A stretch of DNA of 64,000 bases from Nicotiana tabacum. Lineage: Eukaryota > Streptophyta > Magnoliopsida > Solanales > Solanaceae. The notes beneath the pieces were generated by a model. It was not told the DNA's origin. It saw only the letters and a program-made list of their open reading frames with translations, and did no database searches. The stretch spans positions 194,917,948-194,981,947 of the forward strand of contig NC_134082.1 of assembly GCF_000715075.1 (NCBI RefSeq), written 5' to 3'. Of the stretch, positions 35,035-48,361 are shown piece after piece; the first letter of the stretch is position 1, and the number at the start of each line of letters is the position of its first letter. Both the position numbers and the translations under genes were made by a program.

Positions 35035-36095
35035 TATGTATTAATGAATATCTTATCTATGTTCACTTGGTGTTATGCAATATAGTGCAGAATAATATTT
35101 CTTTATATGTATCAACAAAGCTTCTTATTCTCATTATTAATTGACGGCAAACTCAATATGGTTCAACTTTTATAGTACTAGCAATTATGCTTTAAACATG
35201 CCAAGAAAATTGCTAACACTATCATCTCTTTGTATTTCCTACAAGCGGTTAACTTGTATATAATTATGTTACACAATCAAGATTGATAATTATAACAATA
35301 AATTTAACTTTTTACATCAGATCTAATGTGGTAACATAAAAAATGAAATAAATAACTTACTATAATAAGTTAGAATACTCTAATATAGGAAGGATTTAAT
35401 TACTAAATACTTGTCAATGTAAAAACTTTCTGCAATAAATGGATGAGCAATAAAAAAAGGTGTAAGAGAGGACCTGAATTGATTCAGAGGCCATCCGTCA
35501 AAGCTAATGACTTTTCTAAGGTCCCACAAAAATTCATGACGGCACCTATTTAAAGAAATTAAACAAACAATATTAATCGTTTTTTTTTTCCTTTCTTTTT
35601 TGTTATGTTTTGTTCATATAATAGCTCAATTTAACTTGAATTAATGGGGCAATAAAAGATTCTTGTACGGAAAACTTTCTTAAAGCCTTCAACAACTCTC
35701 AGCAATGAAGCTTTATTGGTTCTGTACTTGATTTGGTCTAATCATTTAATATAAAGAAATTTAAAAAATCACGAGTTACGACACATTTCAAATTTTGGTT
35801 GGTCTTCCATATGCTTAGCAGATCTCTGTCAAGCTCATTTCAAATTAATGCTAAGATTGTGACTAACAGGATTGTGATCCGACACTGTTTTTTTCAAAAA
35901 AATTAAGTGATGAACATGTGACTTAGTACAAAGTTTATGTACTACTCCATTTGACATATCTCTAACCTGAAATGTTCATATACTGATCAGGCATCGTTAA
36001 CAAACAACAAAGCAAATATTATCAAATGATCACTTAAACTTTTTTCTACATACCATGCATCAACGGGTGTGGTGAGATAGTTGGAATTCCTTTAC

Positions 36096-36964
36096 TGTTA
36101 GTAAACTGTATTTGTAAAATATTTTAGAGAAAATAAAATAACATATAAACATAAATATAAAAGAAACAGAATTTAATCTGAGTTCACTGAATTCACATTG
36201 TTTCCTTAAGAAACTTAATTCCCTCCTAGTACCCAAGGTTATGGATTATTTTCTCCCAGGATAGAACGGAATTACACACTGGTGTAGCAGTACTTCAAAC
36301 CCCAGTGTTTCAGCGAACACAAAGATCGGTAGCAAATCACACTTACTGTTGCTTTCTTTGTAATTAAAACAATACAGAAGAAAGGAGAAGAATTCAGAAA
36401 TTCGTATGAAAAATCTGAGAGAATGGACTGCTATTTATAGCCAATATGTTGAGCTCAAATTGAAGAGGTGTAACTCTTCAGAAGGGTTGTTTACGTAAAA
36501 CGATCATAACGTAAATGGTTATTTACGCAACAATAAACTGGTAATTCATACCACGGAGGAAACTTAATTTTCCGTTACAAAAATGGAAAACGGAAAACAG
36601 ACACTTAATTTTCCGTTGGATTTAATATTAATTTTCCGTTTTCAAAAAATGGATATTTAATAATATTACGTTAAAATTTACTATTAATAAATAAATTTGG
36701 TCTAAAAAATCAATCAATCAATCGATCAAATCCGAAGCCGAAGCCGAGCCAAGCGAGCGACGACGACGACGACGCGAGAATTGCCTTCTTCTTAACTCTT
36801 TAAGAGCTAGAAGAAGAGCAATTGTATATGTACCCATCAAAAACCTTTTCCTCTTCCAATATGGGACAAATGTCCATTTGTCATGGAGGGAAACTTAAAA
36901 TTTTATTTTCCCTCCATTTCCCATTCACCATCTTTTAAGCTTATTTTTGCTTAAAAACTCAACA
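36096..36964 (-). mobile_element. Copia-type solo LTR, 869 bp, with perfect 5-bp target duplication
   Basis: TTTAC at 36091-36095 and 36965-36969 flank a sequence starting TGTTAG and ending TCAACA on the plus strand. On the minus strand it begins TGTTGAGTTTTTAAGC and has GACATTTGTCCCATATTGGA, a phrase common in plant Ty1/copia LTRs. No internal region or second LTR is present. Copy 2 of the duplication lacks the insertion (about 38845). Confidence 0.8.
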
Positions 36965-37049
36965 TTTACTCTTATCAAAAATTCTTGAGTTCAAACCCTG
37001 AAAAGAAGAACTTCTTGGTTGGGCTTTCAAATATATGTATTTGATCTTA

Positions 37050-37355
37050 GTGGGTGTTTGGACATAAGAATTGTAAAATTTCAAAAAAAAAAAGTGAAAA
37101 AAATTTCAAGTGAAAATGTTATTTGAAAATTAGAGTTGTGTCTCGACATGAACATAAATTTGGGTTGTTTTAGAAGTTTTATAAGTGATCTGAGTGAAAA
37201 TTTTGAAAAACTGCTTTTTGAAGTTTTTCAAATTTTCGAAAAATTCCAAAATTAATCTTGAAGTGAAAGTTGGAAATTTTATGACCAAACGCTAATTTCG
37301 GAAAAAAATAAAAAAATTCGAAAAAAGTAAAAAATTCTTATGTCCAAACGGGCCC
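37050..37355. mobile_element. Tourist-like MITE 1, 306 bp
   Basis: The ends GTGGGTGTTTGGACATAAGA and, inverted, GGGCCCGTTTGGACATAAGA are flanked by TTA on both sides (37047-37049, 37356-37358). The interior is A/T-rich with TTTTTCAAATTTT-like sequence. The TTA duplication suggests the PIF/Harbinger group. Confidence 0.7.
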
Positions 37356-37382
37356 TTAGGTTTCTTCTTTTTTATGTTACAT

Positions 37383-37679
37383 GGGCCCGTTTGTCCATGA
37401 AAAGTTTTTCACTTTTATTTTTTGAAATTTTTTTACTTTTTTTCGAAATCAATGTTTAGTCATAAAATTTTCAATTTTCACTTGAAGATGAATTTTGGAA
37501 TTTTTCAAAAATTTGGAAAACTCCAATTAATGATTTTTCAAAATATTTACTCAAATCACTCACAACAATTCAAAAACAATCCAAAATTATATTCATGTCC
37601 CAACACAAATCTACTTTTCAAATATCATTTTCATTAAAAAAAAATAGAAATTTTACAAATCTTATGTCCAAACGCCCAC
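37383..37679. mobile_element. Tourist-like MITE 2, about 297 bp, same family as MITE 1
   Basis: The ends GGGCCCGTTTGTCCATGAAA and, inverted, GTGGGCGTTTGGACATAAGA match MITE 1. It lies 27 bp from MITE 1, within copy 2 of the duplication. The exact target duplication is unclear. Confidence 0.6.
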
Positions 37680-38890
37680 TTTAAATGTTTCTTATTTTGC
37701 TTTTGTTCAAAGTGTATGGCCTCTCTAGATCCCAGAAGTAATGGTAGTATGGCCTATTTTGTCCAGAATATTAGAGTTTGTATTAGTGAAAATCTGAAGT
37801 ACTACTTTATATGTATCAACAAAGCATCTTATGCTCATTATTTAAGTGACGCCAAACTCAATTTGGACATATGGTTCAACCTTTATAGTACTAGCAATTA
37901 CGGTTTTAAGCATGCCAAGAAAATTGTTAACACTTCCATCTCTTTTATTTCCTACAAGCGTTTAACTTGTATGGAGCGTATAATTCTGTTGCACAATTTA
38001 GATATATATTAATAACAATAGATAACGTTTTACATCAGACCTACTGTGGTAACACAAAAATGAAATAAAATAACATACTTTAACAAGTTAAAATACTCTA
38101 ATATAGGAAGGATTTAATTACTAAATATTTGAAAATGTAACGCTTTTTCACATTATCATCTACTTCTGCAATAAATGGATGACCAAAGAAAGTGTGAGAG
38201 ATGAACTGAATTGATTCAGAAATCACCCGTCAAAGCTAGAGACTTCTAAAGTCCCACGAAAATTCAGGAACGGCACCTGTTTAATGGAATTAAACAAATT
38301 AAACAATATTATTCAGTTTTTTTTCTTTCTTTTTGGTTATGTTTTGTTCATAGCTCCTTAACTTGAAATGGGGCAATAAAGATTCTAGTACGGAAATCAT
38401 AAAGCCTTCAACCACCCTCAGCGATGAAGCTTTATGGTTTGGTGTAATCATTTAAGATAAAGAAATAAAAAGGTCACGAGTTACGACACATTTCAAAATT
38501 TGATTGGTCTTCCATATGCTTAGCAGATCTTTATCAAGCTTATTTGAAGAATGCTAAGATTGTGACTAATCTCATTCTTTTGTTGAAGTTTGATATGCTT
38601 CTATTAATCAGTGGCAGTCACATCTTAAGTTGTGATCAGACAATGCTTTGTCAAAAAATTTAATCGATGAACATGTGACTTCGTATAAAGTTTATATAAT
38701 ACTTGACATATCACTAACTTGAAATGTTCATATACTGAGGCATCATTAACAATGAGCGCAGCAATTATTATCAAATGATCACTTAAAACTTATTTCTACG
38801 TACCATACATCAATAGATGTGGTGGGATAGTTGGAATTCCTTTATTTTCATCAGAAATTCTTAAGTTCAACCCTGAAAATGAAGAACTTT

Positions 38891-39711
38891 TTGGTTGGGA
38901 GTGCTAGAAAACCTACCCGCCATGAATTCGAATTAGTCAAAGGCTTCGGACACTGAATGATTAAACTAAAAAAAAAAAAATGATTCTACTTAGTTACAGT
39001 ACGTCCTTCTAATTTTTAGTTAAGTATCATTCACATTATGATTATACCTCTTCCAATGTGAATTTTACTTTAAGCGGGAGTTTGGTTCAAGATCATATAA
39101 TTAGTATTTCCCAGTATACTTAAGTGGTTTTAATGGGGGGAAAACAGCTATTACTTGAATGCGTTAAATAGTCCTAAGACCTCTTAGTTATGATTCAATG
39201 GCTATCTATCCTCAAGCTAGTTTATGAGAAGAAATTAACAGTAGTACGTAGATGGTGATAAAAAGGCAGAGTAGAAGTAAATGCTATGTTTGGTAGTCGG
39301 TAACTGGTGGTTGGTTCCTTCTGACCTGTTTTATTATGAGTGGAGCCACCTCCTCAACAAGATATACTGATATATGGCCTGGTAATTTATAGTAAAACCA
39401 TCCCTACATACAATTTTTATTTTTATTTTCATTTTCCTCCTTTCAGAGAATTTATATCTTGCATAATAACTGTTGTTTCATAAGGAAACATAGGGATGGT
39501 CTCTGCAAAAAATGACTCATTTTCCCATTTTTTATTGTCTTTCATTGGATGGACAAAAAATCAGCTCTCTCTGCTGTTGATTATTGCCTATCCATTCTTT
39601 ACATTCAAGAAAATTAGTTGAACTCCAGCTGTTTTGAAAAACTTTTAATGCAATGATCAAAATTTTACTCCCTTGTTTAACCACAGCTTAAATAGATCAT
39701 AACGATCTCTG
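38891..39711. other. Host intergenic sequence left of the gypsy solo LTR
   Basis: No gene seen. The part from about 39440 to 39711 is a diverged copy of about 43410-43670 (shared ATGGTCTCT, ATTCAAGAAA, then CCAG-TGTTTTG), so an older duplication lies here too. Confidence 0.6.
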
Positions 39712-40448
39712 TGTGACGAGCTAAAGAGGTCATCACCTGTTTTCTTATCCATCTGTGTCTCCGAGGTCTTGAAAACCTCATTTAGAGTCGCCTCGATTTG
39801 CGTGTGCAGTCCGCGCGCGTAACCGGAAAGCTTAAATATGAAATTCTGTGAAAAATGCTAAATTTTGAGGTTAAAATGGATAAATTTGACTTCGGTCAAT
39901 ATTTTGGGTAAACGGACCCGGACCCGTGATTTGACGATCCCGGGAGGTCCGTAGAAAAATATGGGACTTGGGCGTATGCCCGGAATTGAATTCCGAGGTC
40001 CCAAGTCCGAGAAACGAATTTTTGAGTAAAAATTATTTTCTGAAATTTATAAAGAAAATTGAAATGAAAATTGTTTAGAACGTGTTGGTATCGGGCCCGC
40101 ATTTTAGTTCCAGACGCCCGGTACAAGTTTTATATGTAGTTTAAGATGTTTCTGTGAAGTTTGGTTGAAATTGGACGTCATTTGACGTGTTTCGAACTTA
40201 AAACTCTAAATTTGAAAGTTTATGAAGTTTGAAGAAAAAACTAGTGATTTTGAGGCTTGATTCGTTGTTTTTTATGTTATTTTGGCGATTTGATCGTACG
40301 GTCGAGTTCGTAGGATGTTTTTGAGTTAGAGTGCATGTTTGGTTAGGAGCCTCGAGGGCTCGGGTGTAATTCAGATGTGTCTCGGGATGGTTTTAGCATT
40401 AGAAAAAGTTGCAGAAAGTAGCAGTTCTGGTGTTCTGATATTTAATTC

Positions 40449-40731
40449 TATGTGATCGCATAGGCAGCATCGCGATCGCATAGTGTAACCTTCCAGGTGC
40501 CCAGTTTTGTTCTATGCGATCGCATAGATTCATCCGCGATCGCATAGCTTAGCCACAATTCATTCAATGCGATCGCATCCTTCTTCCGCGATCGCAGTTC
40601 ATAAAACCAAACCTAAAAGTGTGAAGTCCTTCTTCTATGCGATCACAATGCTTGGTTCGCGATCGCAGACACCAACCTTCCCTTCCCCTATGCGATCGCA
40701 TGACTCTCTTCGCGATCGCATAGAGCAATTT
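40449..40731 (+). repeat. Cluster of GCGATCGC palindromes in the solo LTR
   Basis: Nine GATCGC cores (plus one GATCAC) occur in about 280 bp, mostly as GCGATCGCAT, arranged as five pairs about 20 bp apart. Each pair has ATGCGATCGCAT-like then CGCGATCGCA-like members. Confidence 0.9.
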
Positions 40732-41677
40732 TGTCCAGTTATAAATTTTAATTCCAGAACAGTGTAGTTACGAGATTTTCATAAAAACACACAAACTCTT
40801 TCTTCTCCAAGGTCCTTAGGCGTCCATTGAAGCTCTCTTTCACCAATACTTCTTGTGTTAGTAAATTTCAACTCGTTTTCTTCATTTTCCATCAATATCT
40901 ATTGAATTCCTAAGCCTAAAACATGTAATTTAGAGTAGAAATTAGTGGTTTTGGGTAAAGTTAGGTTTTTGGAAATTTTGAGTGATTGTCCTCAATTTGG
41001 GGTCGGATCTTAAAATAAATTATATATTTGAACTCGTGGGGTTATGGGTAATCGGGTTTTGGTCTGAGCCTCATGTTTGGACCATGTGGGCCCGGGGTCG
41101 AATTTTGGTATTTTTGGAAGAATGCTAGAAACTTCATATCTAAGCTATGGGATTTTGTTATCGAGTCTTTATTGATATTATTGAATTAATTATGCCTAGA
41201 TATCGTTATAAAGGAAAGGCGGTATTTGAGGGTTGATTGCTATTCTTTGGACCGAGGTAAGTGTTTGTTCTAACTTTGGCTTGAGAGAATAGGATTAGAG
41301 TGTTGTTTGTTATTTGCTAATTGTTGAGTACGGTGTATAAGTATGGTGACGAATATCTATGCACCGGAGTCTAGCATGACCGTGAGTCTTGTTTGTGTTT
41401 ATTCGGATTTTGTGTTACCTCTTCCTTGTTAAATTGATAAATTTCATATAATGTGAAGAGTTTGAGGAAGAATTATGATTTGTACGTTCTTGGAGCATTG
41501 GCTCGAATGAGAATATGATAATTGAGGAAGAAGTGATCAAAAGAGAAAGTGATTTAATTATTCCCTTGCCGGGATTTAAGTATTATATTTGTTCTCCCTT
41601 GCCGAGATGTTTAATATTGTTTATTTATCCCCTCGCCCCGTTTGGTTGTGATTGTTGATTGGGTGAGGAAGAGCGAT

Positions 41678-42160
41678 TATGCACGAAGGGTCATACCGTG
41701 CCACGTTTTGAATATTTATGCACGAAGGGTCATTCCGTGCCATGTTTGAATATTTATGCACGAAGGGTCATACCGTGCCAGGTTTGAATATTTATGCACG
41801 AAGGGTCATTCCGTGCCATGTTTGAATATTTGTGCACGAAGGGTCATACCGTGCCACGTTTTGAATATTTATGCACGAAAGGTCATTCTGTGCCTTGATA
41901 TGAGAGTTTATGAGAGTAAAAGCACGAAGGGTGATGTCGTGCATTTGTTGCTTTCTGATTCTTTGTTGATATCCGAGAATTATTTTTTTTTCATTACTTG
42001 TTGTTATTTGATTTACTTCGAGGTTATAGCTTCCCTTACCCTAATTGTCTTGTGATTGTTGTTTGGGTGAGGAAGAGCGTAAAGCACGAAGGGTGATGCC
42101 GCGTATTGTTTTGGTGAGGACGAGAGTAAAAGCACGAAGGGTGATGTCATGCAAATTTTT
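41678..42160 (+). repeat. Hairpin-unit array in the solo LTR
   Basis: Six or more units of about 37 bp contain GCACGAAGGGTCAT-CCGTGC, in which GCACG and CGTGC can pair. Further units with GCACGAAGGGTGATG lie at about 41922 and 42080-42150. CCCTTGCCGGGA sits just upstream (about 41563). Confidence 0.8.
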
Positions 42161-42857
42161 GACTTTTGATTCTTATTTGATATTCTGACTTGTTGTTTCT
42201 TTCTGTTATTGAGGATTTCTATTTGAAACTGTTAACTCCCCACAACATGTTTCCCCCTCCCACATTGACTGATTATTTCTGTATCTCTTTTCCGCTGCAT
42301 GTGTATATATATATATGAACTATACAGGTTTATTTGGAGTCCGGTCCTAGCCTCGTCACTACTTTGCCGAGGTTAGGCTGGGCACTTACCAGCACATGGG
42401 GTCGGTTGTGCTGATGCTACACTCTATGCATCTTTTTGTACAGATCCAGGAGCAGCTTTTGGACCTCAGCAGTAGGATTTGATCGGGAGCTGACTTCAGT
42501 CCAGGGACTTTCGAGGTAGCCTAGCTGACGTCCGCAGGCCGGAGTCCCTTCCTATTTTACTTGGATTGTTTCCCTTTTGTATCGAAACAAAGCATTGTAT
42601 CTTTTATTCAAACCTTGTTTGTAGTACTCTCTAGTAGTTCGTGAGTTAGTGACACCAAACTCTGGGTAGAGACGTATTTAGACTTCCGCATTTAATTTCA
42701 GTTATCTAAGTTTAAAGACTTCCGCTTTTATTTAATTGTCTCGTTTGTTTATATTGTTGCGAAGGTTATCATAAATATTTTAATACTTGGCTGGCCTAGC
42801 TCCAATAGTAGGCGCTCACGACTCCCGATGGTGGGAAATCCGGGTCGTGACACTATG

Positions 42858-44120
42858 TCTTGATATTCTCGTACACTATGAGATAAATGTAAATATTTTA
42901 GCTAGATTTTATGTATACAGTCAACCATGTGTACCTATTTTTATAAAACGGTAGAAAATTATTTTTACAGTGTAGACACTTATTATGAACTAACCTTTAT
43001 GTCTTAGAGTAATAATTTCTATGGCATAACGATTTTATGGTTTTAATCAAAAATTCATAATGATACTCTCTACATAACGTTAAGGTTCGAACCTCAAACA
43101 AATCATTTTTTTGGCAAATATTTAAGAGAGTCTCTATTGTTAAAAGTTTTAGATAGGTACAATTAAACTCATGACTTCTTCTAACTTAATGACTCAACAA
43201 AATTAATGGACTAATGGTATTTTTTGTTAGAAAATGTGATAATTAATATTATTATTCTCCACTCTTTCATAAATATTGACATCGCTTACAAAAAATCATG
43301 TCTATGCTCCTGGTTGCAAATGCAAGTGCTCCAAGTAGAAGTTTTGTACACGGGTATCTTCATGCTATTAAGTATTTCTACTTCTATTCGAGTTCTTTTC
43401 TTTTTATGTAACTAATATTATATGTCATATTAACTGTTGCCTCGTATTGTAGCGATAGAAAAGATATGGTCTCTAACGAAAAATGAGTGATTGCCCATTT
43501 CTGTTGGTCTTTGACTGGTTGGACAAAGATCTGTTGATAGCTATATATATTTGCTCACACTCTGATATTCAAGAAAGTTGAATTTCCAGTTGTTTTGGCG
43601 TATTTTAAATGCAATCAAAAGTTGACACTGTTCAACCATAGGGCAAAAGTTCATAGGGATCTATGTCTCATAAAGTTTGTAGCCACAGAATGTTGAGCAA
43701 TTTAATGAGATATATTTGGTAGCTAGGTGGTTGGCCAAGTTCCCCAAATAGGATATCTAGAAATAAATGTGTGTCTTATATCTAGTTTGGCCATTCTGAA
43801 TATCTAATAAAAAAAATTCACAACTTCAATATTTACGCAATAATGTTTTTACAAGTGTCTTAGAACAAGCACCTTAACTAAGGGAAATGGAATATCAACT
43901 AGGCTACTTGTCCAATATTACCACCGACGGGATTTCATGGTTTGAGGGAATTGAAAGGGTTAGATCTCATTTAGGGATTTTAAAGACATGTTGGGTTATG
44001 TTTGGGTGAATCAAAATGGTGAAACTAGCACCTGCTAGCTAGTTTTCGGACTGATAAATAGAAAATAGTTAGTGTTTGCAAAGTCATTGAAAAATAACTA
44101 CTATTTTGCTGAAACACAAA
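42858..44120. other. Host intergenic sequence right of the solo LTR
   Basis: It is AT-rich with no gene seen. About 43410-43670 is the paralogue of the left flank of the solo LTR. Confidence 0.6.
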
Positions 44121-44124
44121 AAGT

Positions 44125-44300
44125 TTCAGCATAATATGCTGGATTATGGAGCTCTTGCGTATAAACTTACAGCATATTATATTGGAACTCCAACATATGG
44201 AAAGTTCCAACATAATAAGTTAGATTATGGAGCTCCTATATATAAACTTCCAGTATATTATGTTAGAACTCCAACACATTATGAAATTCCACTACATTAT
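44125..44300. repeat. Short AT-rich tandem repeat, about 2.5 units of about 83 bp
   Basis: GGATTATGGAGCTCTTGCGT and GATTATGGAGCTCCTATATA begin two adjacent units, each with TATTATATTGGAACTCCAAC-like sequence. A third partial unit follows. Confidence 0.7.
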
Positions 44301-45283
44301 GCTAGAATCTCATATGTAAAAAATTCGAACTCCAACATATAATGATGGAATTTTTCCGGATTTTAAAGGGTGCTTTTGTTCAGATTTTATCTTACATAAA
44401 AAATAACTAAATTTCGATTACTTTTGAAACTATGACTATTTTTCAATTACCAGTTGTAAATATGATTATTTCTGATTATTTTTTTTCCCATCAAAATGAG
44501 TTGTCCTATTGTATGCATGGGCCAAATGTGCAGTTAATTTGGGCTAAAATGGGTCATTATTTGATCTGTCAAGCTCAAAAAAATCCATGTGTTTGTCTCT
44601 TCTTCTATAATTGTTTAATTACCACATCAAACTAAGGGTGTGTTTGGTACTAAGGAAAATGTTTTCCAATTTTTTCATGTTTGGTTGGCTTAAATATTTT
44701 GGAAAATATTTTCCTTAGGAACTCATTTTCCTCCAATTGGAAGAAAATGTTTTCCTTATCAAGAAAAGGGAAAACATTTTCCAAAACTCCTCGTCAACCT
44801 TCCCACCCTATTCCCCACCTTCACCAACCCACCTCATACCCCCACACCCATCCACCCAACCCCACCCACGCTACCCACCCCACCCTCTCTCTCCAAAAAG
44901 GTTTTTTTTTTTCAAATTTCAGTTTTTTTTTTGTTTTTCTGCATCCCCCTCAACCCGCAAAACCCCACACCCACTGCCCCTACCCCACCCCCACCTCGCA
45001 CCAAATTTGTTTTTTTTTTGTAATTTTAAAATTTCTGTTTTTTCGTTTTTCTGCACCACCCATCCCACCCTAACTGCCCCCTCCCCCCGATATTTTTTTT
45101 TATTACATATTTTCAATTTTGGTTTTTTCATCTTTCAGTTTACATGTTTGAAATTTTACAAGCTCCAAAGTTATGAGTTTGGAGGTTTATGTGTTGAAAG
45201 TTTAGAGGTTTAGAAATTATAAATTTTACAGGTTCGAAAGTTTAGCGGTTCCGAAATTTGTGAAATTTGTGGGTTTAAAATGG
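44301..45283. other. Intergenic sequence with C-rich and T-rich low complexity
   Basis: A start like GTGTGTTTGGTACTAAGGAA at 44639 resembles a MITE end, but I found no matching right end. The stretch 44795-45100 alternates CCCCACCC-type and T-run sequence, which makes open frames that are not genes. Confidence 0.5.
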
Positions 45284-46347
<1,064 letters not shown>

Positions 46348-46800
46348 TTTGAAAGGTTGTTGGTTCAAAAGTTTATGGATTCATGTTTATTGTATATAAA
46401 TTATGGGTGATGCTAAACGGCTCAAATGGTGTGACCCAACTTTGGCCACACCAGTGAAAAGACATCCAAGACCCCCTAACTAATTAGCCTACATTTTTCC
46501 TTCCAAAACACAAAATTAAATTCCAAGCTTTGAAATATGCGAAAATTAAATATTGGGAGCTGAAGAGTCTTGTGTATTATATTTGTGTTTCCATTGTATT
46601 TATGTATATTTTATGTTTATACAAATTATACGATTTAGTTTGTATACAAATTATTGTATTTTCTTCCTTTCTTAAAAAAAATACGGTATACGATTTATTA
46701 TACTTCCTTCATATCAAACCAAGTCAAATGGACACTTTACCCTATCTAAAAAATGGATTCAAACCAAGAAAATTTGGTGGTGCAAGCAAATATGAATCCA
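46348..46800. other. Intergenic sequence, nothing recognised
   Basis: It is AT-rich. The 114-residue open frame beginning at 46530 has no recognisable motif. Confidence 0.5.
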
Positions 46801-48361
46801 TATCTACTTATTATTTATATTTCATAATTAAATTGCTAATTATATCCAAAAATATAACGATTGGTATCAATTGACTAGTGGAACCATATTAAACGTAATT
46901 ATATGGTCGCTATCAATATACGCATGACCTTAATAGTGGAACCATAGTAAACGTAATTACATGGTCGCTATCAATATATGCCTGACCTTAATGAATAAAA
47001 TTATATGTTGGCTACTATACACATATATATATAAACATTCAATGTAACTATATATAAAGCGCAACAATGTAATTAACTAGTGTCAATATCTACTTATTAT
47101 TTATATTTCATAATTAAATTGCTAATTAAATCCTAAAATATAACGATTGGTGTCAATTGACTAGTGGAACCATAGTAAACGTAATTTATGGTCGCTATCA
47201 ATATCTACTTATTATATATATAGACGTTCAATGTAACTATATATAAAGTGCAACAATGTAATTAACTAGCATCAATATCTACTTATTATTTATATTTCAT
47301 AGTTAAATTGCTAATTATATCCAAAATATAATGATTGGTGTCAATTGACTTGTGGAACTATAATAAACGTAATTATGTGGTCGCTATCAATATACACATG
47401 ACCTTAATGAATGAAATTATATGATGGCTACTATACACATATATATAAACGTTCAATGTAACTATATATAAAGCGCAACATTATAATTAACTAGCAACAA
47501 TATCCACTTATTATTTATATTTCATAATTAAATTGCTAATTATATCCCAAAATACAACGGTTGGTGTCAATTGACTAGTGGAACCATAGTAAACGTAATT
47601 TATGGTCGCTATCCAATATCTACTTATTATATATATAGACGTTCAATGTAACTATATATAAAGCGCAACAATGTAATTAACTAGTATCAATATCTACTTA
47701 TTATTTATATTTCATAATTAAATTGCTAATTATATCCAAAATATAACGATTGGTGTCAATTACTAGTGGAACCATAGTAAACATAATTTTATGGTCGCTA
47801 TCAATATCTACTTATTATATATATAGACGTTCAATGTGACTATATATAAAGCGCAACAATATAATTAATTAGTGTCAATATCTACTTATTATTTATATTT
47901 CATAATTAAATTGCTAATTATATCCCAAAATATAACGATTGGCGTCAATTGACTAGTGGAACCATAGTAAACGTAATTTATGGTCGCTATAAATATCTAC
48001 TTATTATATATATAGATGTTCATGTAACTATATATAAACCACAACAATGTAATTAACTAGTATCAATATCTACTTATTATTTATATTTCATAATTAAATT
48101 GCTAATTATATCCCAAAATATAACGATTGGTGTCAATTGACTAGTGGAACCATAGTAAATGTAATTTATGGTCGCTATCTGTCACGACCCAATTCCCGAC
48201 CCCGGTCGTGATGTCGCCTCTCGTGAAGACAAGGCCAGCCAGACCAAAACAGAACACCTCTTTTAAATAGTTAAAAATGTAATTAACTAGCATCAATATC
48301 TACTTATTATTTATATTTCATAATTTAATTGCTAATTGTATCCAAAATATAACGATTGGAC
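46801..48361. repeat. Satellite-like tandem array, unit about 188 bp, eight starts
   Basis: TATCTACTTATTATTTATAT recurs at 46801, 47087, 47276, 47501, 47691, 47879, 48067 and 48297. Spacings are 286, 189, 225, 190, 188, 188 and 230 bp. The common unit also carries AACGATTGGTGTCAATTGAC, GTGGAACCATAGTAAACGTA and ACTATATATAAAGCGCAACA. Longer spacings come from an extra segment with ATGACCTTAATG or, in the last unit, from a foreign insert. Element D interrupts the array at 48361. Confidence 0.9.
48180..48275 (-). repeat. Fragment of a gypsy LTR end in antisense, inside the satellite
   Basis: TGTCACGACCC replaces part of a satellite unit. It is the reverse complement of GGGTCGTGACA, the LTR terminus of element D and the solo LTR. 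TCACGACC (48182-48189) and GGTCGTGA (48204-48211) are a perfect inverted repeat. Confidence 0.6.

Larger units (their letters stand above)
34709..37032. repeat. Tandem duplication downstream of the P450 gene, copy 1
   Basis: Copy 1 starts in the 3' UTR of the P450 gene (GTATTTGATCTTAGGTTTC) and ends at AACTTCTTGGTTGGG. Matching blocks recur in the same order in copy 2, for example AAGTGTATGGC-TCTCTAGATC, then ATATGTATCAACAAAGC, then ATAGTTGGAATTCCTTTA. Copy 1 holds a Stowaway-like MITE and a copia solo LTR that copy 2 lacks. Confidence 0.8.
37033..38890. repeat. Tandem duplication downstream of the P450 gene, copy 2
   Basis: It starts ATATGTATTTGATCTTAG directly after the end of copy 1, is split by two MITEs (37050-37355, 37383-37679), and continues to GAACTTTTTGGTTGGG near 38900. 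Small indels and many substitutions separate it from copy 1. No coding sequence was seen in it. Confidence 0.8.
39712..42852 (+). mobile_element. Gypsy solo LTR, 3141 bp, related to the LTR of element D
   Basis: It starts TGTGACGAGC and ends GGGTCGTGACA. Flanks are CTCTG (39707-39711) and CTATG (42853-42857), a target duplication with one change. It shares with 48362-51153 the blocks TTTGCGTGTGCAGTCCG, ATGGGACTTGGGCGT, CGAGGTCCCAAG and GCACTTACCAGCACATGGGG. No gag or pol follows. A diverged paralogue at 43661-43665 still has the empty site CTATG. Confidence 0.85.

Noticed and set aside
46530..46874. A 114-residue membrane-like protein
   Set aside because: AT-rich frame that runs into the satellite array. 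There is no recognisable motif or promoter.
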